Positions 1-9,675 are shown, counted from the stretch's first letter. The stretch: 64,000 bases of DNA from Candidatus Omnitrophota bacterium (GCA_013177805.1 JABLXU010000022.1:79595-143594); one strand, 5' to 3'. The notes: generated by a model from the letters alone, not told the origin. Numbers and translations are program-made.

Positions 1-579
1 ATAGGCGCGTACCGGATTCCCGACGGAGTAGAGGTATACCAACTCGTCCTTGCGCGCCCAGAAGGCTTTATCCGCTTGGAAGTACAGAGTGATCCCCATT
101 TGCTGCCAAGCGTCGTACAGGAACGTCATCCGGCTCTTGTATCCCTGGCCGCCCTTGTCGTACCGGCCATTGATGGCGATGAGCTTGTAGTTGAAGGGGC
201 TCCAGCAATAGGCGCGCACGTCCGGAAACGTGGCCGTGATGTGGTATTTCTCATTCATGATCACCAAGGCCTGCCCTTTATCCCGGATGGATTCGATTTC
301 CCCGTTCTCTTGACTCGCGACTTCGGCAGTATGCCCTGCCACCAAGAATGTGAGATAGCACCGGTCGAAGGCCCAGGCGGGCTGGTAAATCGGAGTCCGG
401 CTGACAAAGTAAAGTTTCAAATCCTCCCCCTGCGCGGAGCGGCGGACAATCCCCCATTCGTTCGTATTCTCGTGGTGGACAATAGCGGTGACGGTGGATT
501 CCTTGAAATCCGCGTCGATGGGTTGAACGACGGGCATGCTGAAAATCACGCAGAGAAGAAGAAGATGAATGCAATTCAA
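1..579 (-). CDS. Secreted protein of unknown function, partial (C-terminus outside window)
   Basis: Reading the minus strand from a TTG at 579 gives 193 codons without a stop, running off the window edge. A GGGAG Shine-Dalgarno sits 8 nt before the TTG, which decides this start; no ATG fits better. Residues 1-23 form a signal peptide (hydrophobic run HLLLLCVIFS, then a polar stretch). The mature part is rich in Tyr, Trp and Lys and mixes beta-strand-like segments. I do not recognise the family. The gene diverges from the exosortase-associated glycosyltransferase downstream, so a role in surface polymer export is possible but is only inferred from position. Confidence 0.7.
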   Translation of the reverse strand, partial: MNCIHLLLLCVIFSMPVVQPIDADFKESTVTAIVHHENTNEWGIVRRSAQGEDLKLYFVSRTPIYQPAWAFDRCYLTFLVAGHTAEVASQENGEIESIRDKGQALVIMNEKYHITATFPDVRAYCWSPFNYKLIAINGRYDKGGQGYKSRMTFLYDAWQQMGITLYFQADKAFWARKDELVYLYSVGNPVRAY

Positions 580-957
580 AATCAGGTCTCCCGGCAATTG
601 TATGATAAGGACCCGAGGTGGTTATAATTATACCGGAAGAGAGGGCAGAAACAGGCCCGCCCCGTTTTCCCCCTCTCCCAGAGGGAAGGGAAAAACAGCT
701 ATAAGATGTTTGGATCATCACAAGGCATTGCAGGGAATCGGATTCACTCATCGCAGGGGGACATGGCAACGTGCCCCTGCCAAATGGTCGAAGGACAAGA
801 TATTGGATGGGCTACGCCGCGCTTTGAGCCCACCCTGCAACCACGCGCCGGCAGGATGCCTTCGCCACAAATGCCCTCTCCCGGTCAAACGCCTTGCTTT
901 TCCTCCCCGGTATAGGCCAAACTATGGCGATCATGGTTTCGGCAGGATGAATGTCCC
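580..957. other. Intergenic region between divergent genes
   Basis: No convincing gene is seen in either strand. It must hold the promoters of the two divergent genes. A short palindromic C/G-rich run at about 665-695 (CCCTCTCCC facing GAGGGAAGGG) resembles the dispersed intergenic repeat seen more fully at 11044 and 43631. Confidence 0.5.
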
Positions 958-2196
958 ATGAAGATCTTATTCGTGACGCCCGTCGTTCCCACGGAAACCG
1001 ACGGACGGCGGCCCTTTAATTTCCTTAAATACTTGGCGCCCCGGCATGAAATCCACCTGATCGCCTTGAAATTGCCAGTCCAGACCCCCATGGATATCCG
1101 GCGGCTTCAGGGAATGGGCGTTCGAGTCACCACGGTGGATATCGTGCCGGTCTGGTCGGTCCTCTATTGCGCCGCGGGCGTGGTGGCGCGCAAGCCCTTT
1201 CGGGTTTCTTGGTGCCGTTCCGCCGAGATGCGGGAAACGATTGAGCGCGTTCTCAGCCGCCATACGTTCGATGTAGCCCACCTGGACCGCCTGCGCATGG
1301 GACAATACGCGCCTTGGATCCCCATTCCCAAATTGGTGGACATCACCGACTCGCTCCTGCTGTATCTGGAGCGGTCCGCGCCTTACCGGCGGAAAAAGTT
1401 AGAGCGCCTGGTTGACTATTGGGAGATGAAAACCATCCCCCGGTTTGAGCGCTGGGTTCTGGAGCGGGTGAACACGGCCCTGGTATGCTCGTCCATCGAC
1501 GCGAAGCATCTGCAACAGGCGCACCCCGGTTATCCGTTTGATGTCATCGAAAATTCAGTGGATTCCGCTCAATTCGTACCGCAATCCCATGCAACCGGAC
1601 ACCGCCCACGCTGCATCCTCACGGGAACGCTGTTTTATTTCGGCAACATCGACAGCGTGCTCTACTATTATGACGAAATTCTGCCCCGGCTGCGCCAGGA
1701 TATCCCCCAACTGGAAACGCACATCATCGGCACCCGGCCGGTCCGCGAAATCCAAAAACTGCACAACCGCCAAGGCATCCAAATCATCGCCGATGTCCCC
1801 CGCATGCAGGATTATTTGTTCCAAGACGACATCTATCTTTGTCCGCTGCGCGTGGCGGCTGGCGTGCGCAACAAACTGCTCGAAGCCATGGCCTGCGCCA
1901 TGCCAGTGGTGACCACCCGCCTGGGCGCGGAAGGTTTGGATGTCCAGCATGGCCGGGAAGTGCTTTTCGCCGAGACGCCGGACGAATTTTCGCACTGTGT
2001 GCAAAAGTTGATGGCCTCACCGGAGTTGCGAAAACAACTGGGCCAGAACGGCCGCCAGTACGTACTGACCCATCACCAAAACGAAATCCTGGGGAAAAAA
2101 TTGGAAGCCCTGTACCAGCGTCTGATTCAAGCCGGCCGGCCGGGGATGGCCAAGGAAGCGAACGTTTCCTCCAGCAGCCGGCCCAATCCAGTGTAG
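958..2196 (+). CDS. Glycosyltransferase family 4, PEP-CTERM/exosortase-associated sugar transferase type
   Basis: 412 aa, GT-B fold. The N-terminus (MKILFVTPVVP, then R-R-P-F-N and the P-R-H-E-I pair) matches the sugar transferase family tied to exosortase/EPS clusters (TIGR03087, recalled from family knowledge). The C-terminal nucleotide-sugar domain carries NKLLEAMACAMPVVTT near residues 304-319. It would transfer a sugar from a nucleotide donor onto a lipid-linked glycan at the inner membrane face. AGGA precedes the ATG by 8 nt. Its last 70 bases overlap the 3' end of the convergent helicase gene. No exosortase is visible in the window, so the family name is by similarity only. Confidence 0.8.
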   Translation: MKILFVTPVVPTETDGRRPFNFLKYLAPRHEIHLIALKLPVQTPMDIRRLQGMGVRVTTVDIVPVWSVLYCAAGVVARKPFRVSWCRSAEMRETIERVLSRHTFDVAHLDRLRMGQYAPWIPIPKLVDITDSLLLYLERSAPYRRKKLERLVDYWEMKTIPRFERWVLERVNTALVCSSIDAKHLQQAHPGYPFDVIENSVDSAQFVPQSHATGHRPRCILTGTLFYFGNIDSVLYYYDEILPRLRQDIPQLETHIIGTRPVREIQKLHNRQGIQIIADVPRMQDYLFQDDIYLCPLRVAAGVRNKLLEAMACAMPVVTTRLGAEGLDVQHGREVLFAETPDEFSHCVQKLMASPELRKQLGQNGRQYVLTHHQNEILGKKLEALYQRLIQAGRPGMAKEANVSSSSRPNPV

Positions 2197-3923
2197 CGTT
2201 TCCGGATCCGGTTGTTGCGTATTGCGATTTCCAGCGCCTGTTGCTCGCCCACCAGCATCACCAATTGCTTGCCCCGGCTGACCGCGGTGTAAAGCAGATT
2301 GCGTTGCAGCATGGGATAATGCTGCATCACGAGGGGAACCACCACCGCCGGGTATTCACTCCCCTGGGATTTATGGACCGTGCAAGCATAGGCCAGGGCC
2401 GTGTTCTCCAACTCCGGCATGCGGTAGGGAACTTCCCTGCCTTCGAAGTTAATGATCACCCATTTTTCCCGGCGGTTCCAATCACTGACAAATCCGATAT
2501 CGCCGTTGAAGACATCTTTCTCATAATCGTTCTTGGTCTGCATGATCTTGTCCCCGATAGAAAACGAGTAGAACGGACCTTGCAGGCGGGTATCGGCGGG
2601 ATTGAGTTTTTCCTGCAGAATTTCATTCATCCTTTCGACCCCCGCGTCCTTTTTGATCATGGGGCAAAGCACCTGGATGTGCTCCTTGGGATCGAAACCG
2701 AACTGCCGGGGGATGCGCTGTGTCACCAGCTCCACGATTGCGTCCCGGGCCGCTTCGGCGGACGAGCGGGGCACGAAGAAAAAATCCTGCCCGTTCTCGA
2801 CTCCCTGCCCTTCCAGATCGGGATACTCCCCCTGGTTGATTTTGCGGGCATTGGTGGGGATAAGGCTGCTTTCCTTCTGGCGGAAGATTTCGTTCAGGCG
2901 GATGGTGGGGAACAGGCCGCTTTCGATCAGATCATGCAAAACGAATCCCGGCCCCACGGCGGGCAGTTGATCCACGTCCCCCACCAACAGCAAATGGCAT
3001 TCCGAAGGCAGCGCTTCCAGCAACGCGGCCATAAGTTCGGTATCGATCATGGAGGCTTCGTCCACTACCATGAGATCCACCTTGAGCGGCCGCGTGCTGT
3101 TCCGGAGAAAACCGCCGTCTTCCACGTTGTATTCCAACAACCGGTGTAAGGTGAGAGCCATGCGTCCCGTGCTTTCGGAAAGACGTTTGGCCGCTCGCCC
3201 GGTGGGGGCCGCCAGGCGGATTTTCGCGCCGCGCCCGCCCCAGAGATGCAGCACGCCTCGCAAAATGGTGGTCTTCCCCGTGCCTGGCCCGCCGGTGATG
3301 ATCACCACCTTACTCGTCAGGGAGGCCGAGACCGCTGTCCGCTGCAAGTCCGCCAGGCGCAGCTTCATTTGTTTCTCGACTTTATTCAGTTCGGTCTCGC
3401 CGGGCGCTTGCAACGCGATCCGGGAAGGCGCGGTGACCAGCCGGGCAAGATGTTGGGCCACGCCGCGCTCGGCCCGGTAGAGGAAATACAGATACACAGG
3501 CGACTGGCTGTCTTGGGCGGAGGGAACCACGTAAATCTCCCGCTGGTGAGTCAGCGTTTCGACTGCTTGGTTCCAGCCCTCGGCGTTATCTAAAGGGATC
3601 AGCCGGGTGACGCGTTGAAGCAATTCTTCCCATGGAACAAAGACATGACCATCGTTGGTTGAGGCCAGCAAAGTGTAGCGCACCGCTCCGGCGATGCGTT
3701 CCGGACTGGTTGCGGCCAGACCGGCCTTACGGGCCATGGCGTCCGCTTCGCTCCAGGGCGGCCGCGCCGGCAGGTAAAACGAAACGTAGGGATCTTGCGC
3801 CAGGATAGAGATCGCGGACGGCCCCCACTTGCCAAACGCTTGAGTGGCCACGCTTTTGCTCCATCCCAGTTGTTGCATGTCACTGATTATGTTCCGCTTC
3901 GAACGGAGCGTCCGGCGCGCCAT
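2127..3923 (-). CDS. RecD2/ExoV-alpha-like SF1B DNA helicase, short form
   Basis: 598 aa. The protein opens with a helix-hairpin-helix style region (about 10-90). Walker A GGPGTGKTT lies at 211-219, Walker B VVDEAS at 286-291, and the late helicase motif HKSQGSEYP near 515-525. These order as in RecD2 5'-3' helicases, which act in DNA repair and recombination. RecD2 proteins usually run to 700-800 aa with an N-terminal OB-like domain; here that part is absent, and a TAA stands 3 nt before the ATG, so no in-frame extension is possible. GGGGG lies 7 nt upstream of the start. No recB or recC is nearby, which also fits RecD2. Confidence 0.85.
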   Translation of the reverse strand: MARRTLRSKRNIISDMQQLGWSKSVATQAFGKWGPSAISILAQDPYVSFYLPARPPWSEADAMARKAGLAATSPERIAGAVRYTLLASTNDGHVFVPWEELLQRVTRLIPLDNAEGWNQAVETLTHQREIYVVPSAQDSQSPVYLYFLYRAERGVAQHLARLVTAPSRIALQAPGETELNKVEKQMKLRLADLQRTAVSASLTSKVVIITGGPGTGKTTILRGVLHLWGGRGAKIRLAAPTGRAAKRLSESTGRMALTLHRLLEYNVEDGGFLRNSTRPLKVDLMVVDEASMIDTELMAALLEALPSECHLLLVGDVDQLPAVGPGFVLHDLIESGLFPTIRLNEIFRQKESSLIPTNARKINQGEYPDLEGQGVENGQDFFFVPRSSAEAARDAIVELVTQRIPRQFGFDPKEHIQVLCPMIKKDAGVERMNEILQEKLNPADTRLQGPFYSFSIGDKIMQTKNDYEKDVFNGDIGFVSDWNRREKWVIINFEGREVPYRMPELENTALAYACTVHKSQGSEYPAVVVPLVMQHYPMLQRNLLYTAVSRGKQLVMLVGEQQALEIAIRNNRIRKRYTGLGRLLEETFASLAIPGRPA

Positions 3924-4099
3924 GGGTTATCCCCCGGTTCGTCAAATAAAAAGATTATGGGAGAGATAGCTTACTCTGCCCCGGCATGGTCCTTGAAGAC
4001 CTTCCATGAAATCCTGCTTCGAATCTAGTATACTGCTTTTCGGCTTTTACGGAGATAACGGGAATCGTAAGGGAAAAAAATGAAAATCCGGAGGTATCC

Positions 4100-4954
4100 A
4101 TGAAACTGGTCCGTTTTGGTAGACCGCGGCAAGAAAAACCGGGCGTGTTGACCTCGTCGGGGGAGATCCTCGATGTCTCCTCCTTCACCAGGGAGTACAA
4201 CGGCGCGTTTTTTGAGGAGGACGGCATCGCGAAATTAAAAGCCTGGCTTGACGGGCATGCCGCCTCCTTGCCTGTGGCCCCCGCGGGCGTCCGGCTAGGC
4301 GCCCCCATTGCCCGCCCCGGCAAGATCATTTGCGTGGGTCTCAACTACGCCGACCACGCCAAAGAATCAAATTCCCAGGTCCCTCCTGAACCGGTCATTT
4401 TTTCCAAGGCAATCACGGCTTACAGCGGCCCATACGATCCGATCCAGATTCCCCGCCATTCGACAAAGACAGACTGGGAAGTGGAACTGGCGTTCATCAT
4501 CGGCAAGCGGGCGAAATACGTGGAAGAAAAAGACGCGATGCGGCACATCGCCGGATTGGCCGTGCTCAACGACGTCAGCGAACGCGAATTCCAGGCGGAA
4601 CGCTGCGGCCAATGGATCAAAGGCAAAAGCCATGACACCTTCGCGCCCATCGGCCCCTGGCTGGTGACGCCGGATGAAATCGAAAACGTGCAGAATCTGG
4701 CCATGTGGCTCAATGTCAACGGACAGCGCATGCAGACCGGCAACACCAGCACCATGGTGTATCCCGTGACCTTTTTGCTCAGCTATATCAGCCAATTTCT
4801 GACTTTGGAAGCGGGAGACGTGGTGGGCACGGGCACGCCTCCTGGCGTGGGGATGGGAAAGACCCCCCCGGTATTCTTAAAGCCAGGCGATGTGGTCGAA
4901 CTCAGTGTGGAACACCTGGGAACGCAACGGCAGGAAGTCATCGCGCCGGAATGA
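4100..4954 (+). CDS. Fumarylacetoacetate hydrolase family protein
   Basis: 284 aa, usual length for the FAH/2-oxo-acid hydratase family (ureidoglycolate lyase, acylpyruvase and related). The FAH core starts with NYADHAKE at 82-89; metal ligands are E127, E129 and D158; K175 lies in GKSHDTFAPIGPW; the glycine-rich GTGTPPGVGMGK segment is near the C-terminus. The N-terminal 65 residues are the small cap domain. It would act on a 2-oxo or acyl-pyruvate type compound with Mg or Mn in the cytoplasm. GGAGG is 5 nt before the ATG. Exact substrate cannot be read from sequence. Confidence 0.9.
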   Translation: MKLVRFGRPRQEKPGVLTSSGEILDVSSFTREYNGAFFEEDGIAKLKAWLDGHAASLPVAPAGVRLGAPIARPGKIICVGLNYADHAKESNSQVPPEPVIFSKAITAYSGPYDPIQIPRHSTKTDWEVELAFIIGKRAKYVEEKDAMRHIAGLAVLNDVSEREFQAERCGQWIKGKSHDTFAPIGPWLVTPDEIENVQNLAMWLNVNGQRMQTGNTSTMVYPVTFLLSYISQFLTLEAGDVVGTGTPPGVGMGKTPPVFLKPGDVVELSVEHLGTQRQEVIAPE

Positions 4955-5023
4955 ATGTCCGGACAGATCCCCGGTTGTGACTAATACACCGGCTTCAACG
5001 CTCTCAAATTCATGGCTCCAATT

Positions 5024-5920
5024 TTATGGCTCCAAAACACGCCGCAAGGCTTCTTCCAGATGGGGCGTTTGAAAGATGAATCCGCTGTCCAGCAATGTTT
5101 GAGGAATCACCCGCGCGCCACTCAACAGCATCTCCTCCGCCATGGGGCCGAAAACCGCCCGTGCCGCGAAAGCCGGCAAGGGAAAGAGGGTCGGACGGCG
5201 GAGAACCCTCCCCAAGGTTTTGGTAAAATCCCGGTTGGTGACCGGATACGGCGCAGTGACATTGACCGGGCCTTCCAATCCCTCGGTTTTCAGGATGTGA
5301 TACAACGCGGCCACAGCGTCATCGAGGGCGATCCAACTCATATATTGCTTCCCGCTGCCGATCACTCCGCCGAGTCCCAGTTTATAAGGAATCAACATCA
5401 AACCCAACGCCCCGCCCCGGCGAGTGAGCACCATGCCCAACCGCGCGTTCACCACGCGGATGCCCCGTTGCCGGGCTGGGTCTGCCGCCGCCTCCCAATC
5501 CCGGCAAATCTCCGCCAGGAATCCCTGTCCCGGGGGGCTGGACTCGGTCAGAACTTCATCCCCCCGGTTGCCGTAATACCCCGTCGCGGACGCGCCAAGA
5601 AAAACGCGGGGCGGTTGTTCCAATGCCGCCAGCGCTTCACAGAAAAACCGCGTCCCCTCCACCCGGCTCTCCCGGATGCGCCGGCGGGCGTCTTCCGTCC
5701 AGCGCCGGGCGATGCTCTCCCCCGCGAGATACACGGCGGCGTCGTATCCTTCCAGGCGGGAACGGTCAATAGAACGGGTTGCGGGATTCCATTGAATCGA
5801 CGCCTCGCCTGGCTTGGGTTCCCGCCGCGTCAAGCCGGTCACCTCATGACCTTCGGTTTTCAAGAAGTCGGACAGGGCGGACCCGATCAATCCCGTTGCG
5901 CCGGTCATCAGAATACGCAT
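5024..5920 (-). CDS. TIGR01777/YfcH-like NAD(P)-dependent epimerase family protein
   Basis: 298 aa. The start at 5920 is chosen because GAGGAG lies 8 nt upstream and the Rossmann strand begins at once (MRILMTGATGLIGS); an in-frame start 11 codons upstream has no such support. The glycine-rich NAD(P) motif is at residues 7-14. The last 50 residues match the DUF1731 domain typical of the family (LRRPTLFPLPAF). The function of this short-chain dehydrogenase family is poorly known; it is often linked to cell-division or envelope phenotypes in other bacteria. It is convergent with the FAH gene. Confidence 0.88.
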   Translation of the reverse strand: MRILMTGATGLIGSALSDFLKTEGHEVTGLTRREPKPGEASIQWNPATRSIDRSRLEGYDAAVYLAGESIARRWTEDARRRIRESRVEGTRFFCEALAALEQPPRVFLGASATGYYGNRGDEVLTESSPPGQGFLAEICRDWEAAADPARQRGIRVVNARLGMVLTRRGGALGLMLIPYKLGLGGVIGSGKQYMSWIALDDAVAALYHILKTEGLEGPVNVTAPYPVTNRDFTKTLGRVLRRPTLFPLPAFAARAVFGPMAEEMLLSGARVIPQTLLDSGFIFQTPHLEEALRRVLEP

Positions 5921-6422
5921 GGCTGTTTCTCCTCGGCGGGCACTCTGATACAACCTGTTCAGAAATTTCGAAACGCGTCTCCCACGTTCTAGGGTCTTAT
6001 GGATTCAAGGATAGTATATTGTTTTCATCCACGGGAAGTGGATCCCCCGGGAAATCGGAGTCAGAAAAACTGAGAACATCGCTTCATCATCGAATATAAT
6101 AATAGATCGCTTTCCAATCGCGTTTCTTCTCCCTGTGTGATTTGATGGATACGGTTAGAAGGCGGGCGCACGAATCGATGCCATCTCCCGCTGGGATAAA
6201 ACGAGGGCGAAGGATGTCCAATGGGTGGAAGCCCCCTTTTCTTTGTTATGGAGGTTCTTTGTTATTGAGGTCATCGCAAAAAGTTCCCATTCGATTTCCT
6301 CTCCGGTACGCCTTTCCCATCGCTCTGATATTTAAGATATTTCATTTTATCCGTCGGATGGGCTAAACTTCCCGATCGTTTTATAAAACAGACTAACAAA
6401 GCAGGCACATCCTTGCCGGGCC
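5921..6422. other. Intergenic region, no gene seen
   Basis: About 500 bases between divergent genes. Short open frames exist (for example 6142-6366 on plus) but none has a good ribosome site, coding character or a recognisable product. The stretch around 6085-6110 is A/T rich with TATAAT-like words and may hold a promoter; I cannot assign one firmly. Confidence 0.4.
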
Positions 6423-8555
6423 ATGACACACGAGCAGGATTCACCAAAGCCGTTGAAAATTGATGCAGGGATCAAGGGAATGAGACACGACCTCTCGGCC
6501 ATGGCAGAATTTTTATTAATGGCGGTTCTATTATTCACTTTGCCGGTGACGATCGGCGGAGGGGGGATGCTTCTACTGGCCGATTCTCTATGGGCGGCCG
6601 GCGGGGAGGCGCCTGCCTGGCACCCCTTTTCCCTGTCGTGGAACGACGCGCCGCTGAATCTCTCCTTCCTATTGGACGCGCCAGCCGGCAAACACGGTTT
6701 TTTGGGCATCAAAAATCAACGGTTTGTTTTTGAGGATGGCAAGGAAGCCCGGTTTTGGGGCGTAACCTTGAGTGGCTCGGCGTGTTTCCCCGCGCCGGAA
6801 CAAGCGCCGGTGATCGCCGACCGTCTGGCGCGCTTTGGCGTCAATCTGGTCCGGTTGCATCAATTGGATGCGGATTGGGCCGAACCGAATCTGTTCGCCG
6901 CGCCGGATCAGCCAGGTGTATTCTTCAATCCGGAAACGCTGGACCGCCTGGATTATTTCCTTTTCCAATTGGAAAACCGGGGGATCTATGTGTGGCTAGG
7001 CGGCCTGGCCTCCCGGCGGTTAAAAGAATCGGATGGGATTCCCGCCTGGCAGTACATTCCACTGGGGTTGAAAGGATATATTTATTTCGTTCCCGAAATC
7101 CAAAATCTGCACCGCCAATATCTGCAAGCCCTCTGGTCGCACCGCAACCGCTACACGGGACTCGAGTACCGCGACTCGCCCGCGATCGTCCTCACCGATC
7201 TGTTTTATGACAACAATTTACATATCGACCCTCCCCGCCTGCAGCCCTTCGCCGGATTGTTCGAGAATCTGTGGCGGGATTGGCAGGCGGCACGGAAGGA
7301 AATGCCGCCGATTCCCTTTGATTACGGTTCTCCCACCCCGGAAATGCAACAATTCATGGCAGACGTCATGGGCCGCGCCAATGTCGCCTTCCATAACTTT
7401 CTGCGGAGCATCAGCGTTAAAATTCCTCTTGCCGGCACCGGTGCGGTTACCGCCCTGCGGGATTTGCCTATCCTCGAACCGATGGATTTCATCCAGGCCG
7501 GAGGATTATGGAATCCTCCCCGGCTGGGGAGGAAAATTTACTCCAACCGGCGCATGGTCGATACCGATCCGGACCGGGAGGCGAATCTCTTCCACTGGTT
7601 GGCTTTTTCCCGGCTCGAAAAAAAACCCTTCGTGGCCTCCATGTGGGGATGCCCCTGGCCCAGCGCGTACCGGGCGGAACTGCCGCTCTGGATGGCCGCC
7701 ATGGCCGCCTGGCAAGATTGGCAAGGGTGCGTTTTGACTTCCTCCCTGTCCACGCTTGAACCGGAGAACACCGCCATCACCGGTCCACTGGAAAACTGGA
7801 ACGATCCCGCCGTATGGGGATTGATGCCGGCCGCCGCTCTGTTGTTTCACCGCAAAACGATGGAACCTGCGCGCCCGTTGGCGGTCATGGGGGTCCCCGA
7901 TTCTCTGCTTTTTTCTGAAGCGCCACTGACTCCTGCCGAATGCCGGACCACCCGGCTGGCAGACCAGGCGCGAATCTCGGTGCGGCTGCGCGCCCGGCCG
8001 GGCCGGTCTTCGATCCTCTCACCGACGCAGCCCGAATCGGTTCAGAACGGCCGGGAAAAAACCAAAACCCGCCGCGAACTGCGCCATGACCCCCGGCGCG
8101 GCCTGGTCTGGGTAGATACCAAACAAGCCCAAGCGGTGATCGGCCGCTTGCGGGAAGCGGCCAACGAGGAGCCAGCCTTCTTGAACGTGCAATCCGATGT
8201 GGATTTTGGCGTGGTGTGTGTCAACAGTCTGGACGGGTTGCCGATTCCCCAATCGCGGGATTTGTGGATTACGGTGATTTCCGAGGCCCAAAACCAGGAT
8301 TTCCGGTCCATGCCCGTGGACGGCGATTTCCAAATCGAGTCGCCCGGACAGGCTCCCGTGCTCATTCAAGACACGCCCGTCCGGTTGTTTCTCGAAACCC
8401 GCCAGACCGGCTGGATTCTGCGGACCGTGGATGGCGCCGGCCGGGAGGGCGCTCCGCTTCCTTACCAGATCGAAAATAACCGTCTATCCTTCCAAGCGGG
8501 GATTCACGGTTCCATCTATTATCGTCTATCATGCCAACCGGCCTCGGAGGCCTAG
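6423..8555 (+). CDS. GH5-like secreted/anchored protein, probable catalytically inactive glycosidase
   Basis: 710 aa from 6423, or 691 aa from an ATG at 6480. A hydrophobic export segment spans about residues 27-53. Residues 70-450 read as a cellulase-like TIM barrel of the kind common in these phyla (FWGVTLSGSACFP, NLVRLHQLDADW, PWPSAYRAELPL, WQDWQG). In relatives I recall, the acid/base lies in an N-E-N-S-L motif and the nucleophile in S-E-Y-N-H-P. Here these read Y-D-N-N-L (262-266) and S-M-W-G-C-P (406-411), so both glutamates are missing. The remaining 250 aa look beta-rich. It lies 96 bases before an epimerase and galactokinase. Fold assignment is fairly sure; inactivity is inference. 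Confidence 0.7.
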   Translation: MTHEQDSPKPLKIDAGIKGMRHDLSAMAEFLLMAVLLFTLPVTIGGGGMLLLADSLWAAGGEAPAWHPFSLSWNDAPLNLSFLLDAPAGKHGFLGIKNQRFVFEDGKEARFWGVTLSGSACFPAPEQAPVIADRLARFGVNLVRLHQLDADWAEPNLFAAPDQPGVFFNPETLDRLDYFLFQLENRGIYVWLGGLASRRLKESDGIPAWQYIPLGLKGYIYFVPEIQNLHRQYLQALWSHRNRYTGLEYRDSPAIVLTDLFYDNNLHIDPPRLQPFAGLFENLWRDWQAARKEMPPIPFDYGSPTPEMQQFMADVMGRANVAFHNFLRSISVKIPLAGTGAVTALRDLPILEPMDFIQAGGLWNPPRLGRKIYSNRRMVDTDPDREANLFHWLAFSRLEKKPFVASMWGCPWPSAYRAELPLWMAAMAAWQDWQGCVLTSSLSTLEPENTAITGPLENWNDPAVWGLMPAAALLFHRKTMEPARPLAVMGVPDSLLFSEAPLTPAECRTTRLADQARISVRLRARPGRSSILSPTQPESVQNGREKTKTRRELRHDPRRGLVWVDTKQAQAVIGRLREAANEEPAFLNVQSDVDFGVVCVNSLDGLPIPQSRDLWITVISEAQNQDFRSMPVDGDFQIESPGQAPVLIQDTPVRLFLETRQTGWILRTVDGAGREGAPLPYQIENNRLSFQAGIHGSIYYRLSCQPASEA

Positions 8556-8651
8556 GCCGTGAATCCGCGGAAAAACCGCCGTTAAAGGATAATCACCTGT
8601 ATTATCCAGGCCGGCTATTACTTGACCTAACACGAAGGAGAATTGCCTGGC

Positions 8652-9614
8652 ATGTCTGCATCCCGGCGTTGCCTTGTCACAGGAGGAGCCGGTTTCATCG
8701 GCTCTCATGTCGTTGACCAGTTGGTGGCAGAAGGACATGAGGTATCCGTATTGGACAATCTGAGTACCGGCAAGAGGGAGAATCTCCCGAAGAACCTGGA
8801 TCTGTATGTTTATGACATTTTGGAGGACATGACGCCGGTTTTCCGCATGGTCAAACCCGAGGTGGTGTTTCATCTGGCCGCCCAGGTGAGCGTTTCGGTC
8901 TCCGTGCGCGATCCCCGGTATGACGCCACCCAGAACGTCGTGGGTACCATCAACCTGCTGGAGCATTGCCGGCGGTATGGCGTGCCGCGAGTCATTTACG
9001 CGTCGTCGGGAGCGGCATACGGCGAACCGGATTCCCTCCCCTTGCGGGAAGAAGGTTCGACTCTGGCCGTGTCGCCTTACGGCATCAGCAAATACGTGGG
9101 CGAGCGGTATTTGTATTATTACCAGCAGCAATTCGGGATTTCGTTTATCGCCCTCCGGTTCGCCAATGTGTACGGTCCACGGCAGGATCCCCACGGCGAG
9201 GCCGGCGTCGTCTCGATTTTCTGTGAGCGGATGCTGAAGGGGGAAGAAGCGGTCATTTTCGGCGACGGCCGACAAACCCGCGATTTCGTGTATGTGGGCG
9301 ACGTGGCCCGCGCCTGCGTGATGGCCATGGACGCCCCCCCTGTAACCGACACGTTCCCCGCGTTCAATGTCAGCACGCAAAAACAAACCACGGTCAATAC
9401 CCTCTTCGATTTGATCGCGGAGAACGCCCGGTCCAAACAATCCCGGATTTACGCCCCCGAACGGCCGGGGGATGTCCGGGATTCCTGCTTGGCCAATGAC
9501 AAAATCCGCCAATACATCGGCTGGAAGCCGGAGGTGGACATCAAGGAAGGGATCCGCCGGACCGTCGAATATTTCCAAAAACATATGCCGCAAGCAAATG
9601 CAGAGAGGCAATGA
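8652..9614 (+). CDS. NAD-dependent nucleotide-sugar epimerase (UDP-glucose 4-epimerase type)
   Basis: 320 aa extended SDR. VTGGAGFIGSH binds NAD; ASSGAAYG and the Y-G-I-S-K pair supply the catalytic Ser/Tyr/Lys; RFANVYGPRQDPHGEAGVVS is the sugar-nucleotide segment. ATG 8652 is used; a TTG at 8643 is only 2 nt from GGAG, while the ATG is 11 nt away. The neighbour downstream (62 bases) is galactokinase, so interconversion of UDP-galactose and UDP-glucose in a Leloir-like route is the simplest reading. Specificity for UDP-glucuronate or GlcNAc derivatives cannot be excluded. Confidence 0.87.
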   Translation: MSASRRCLVTGGAGFIGSHVVDQLVAEGHEVSVLDNLSTGKRENLPKNLDLYVYDILEDMTPVFRMVKPEVVFHLAAQVSVSVSVRDPRYDATQNVVGTINLLEHCRRYGVPRVIYASSGAAYGEPDSLPLREEGSTLAVSPYGISKYVGERYLYYYQQQFGISFIALRFANVYGPRQDPHGEAGVVSIFCERMLKGEEAVIFGDGRQTRDFVYVGDVARACVMAMDAPPVTDTFPAFNVSTQKQTTVNTLFDLIAENARSKQSRIYAPERPGDVRDSCLANDKIRQYIGWKPEVDIKEGIRRTVEYFQKHMPQANAERQ

Positions 9615-9675
9615 TCCGCGGGCTGGGAGATCCCGCCACTCCCTCCATCCTTATTTCCAATACGGGAAACGCATC

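Noticed and set aside
1839..3149. Long plus-strand frame of 436 codons
   Set aside because: It is the antisense shadow of the helicase gene; no ribosome site and no domain, while the minus frame has clear helicase motifs.
6142..6366. Possible 74-codon gene on plus
   Set aside because: No ribosome site, no recognisable product and weak coding character.
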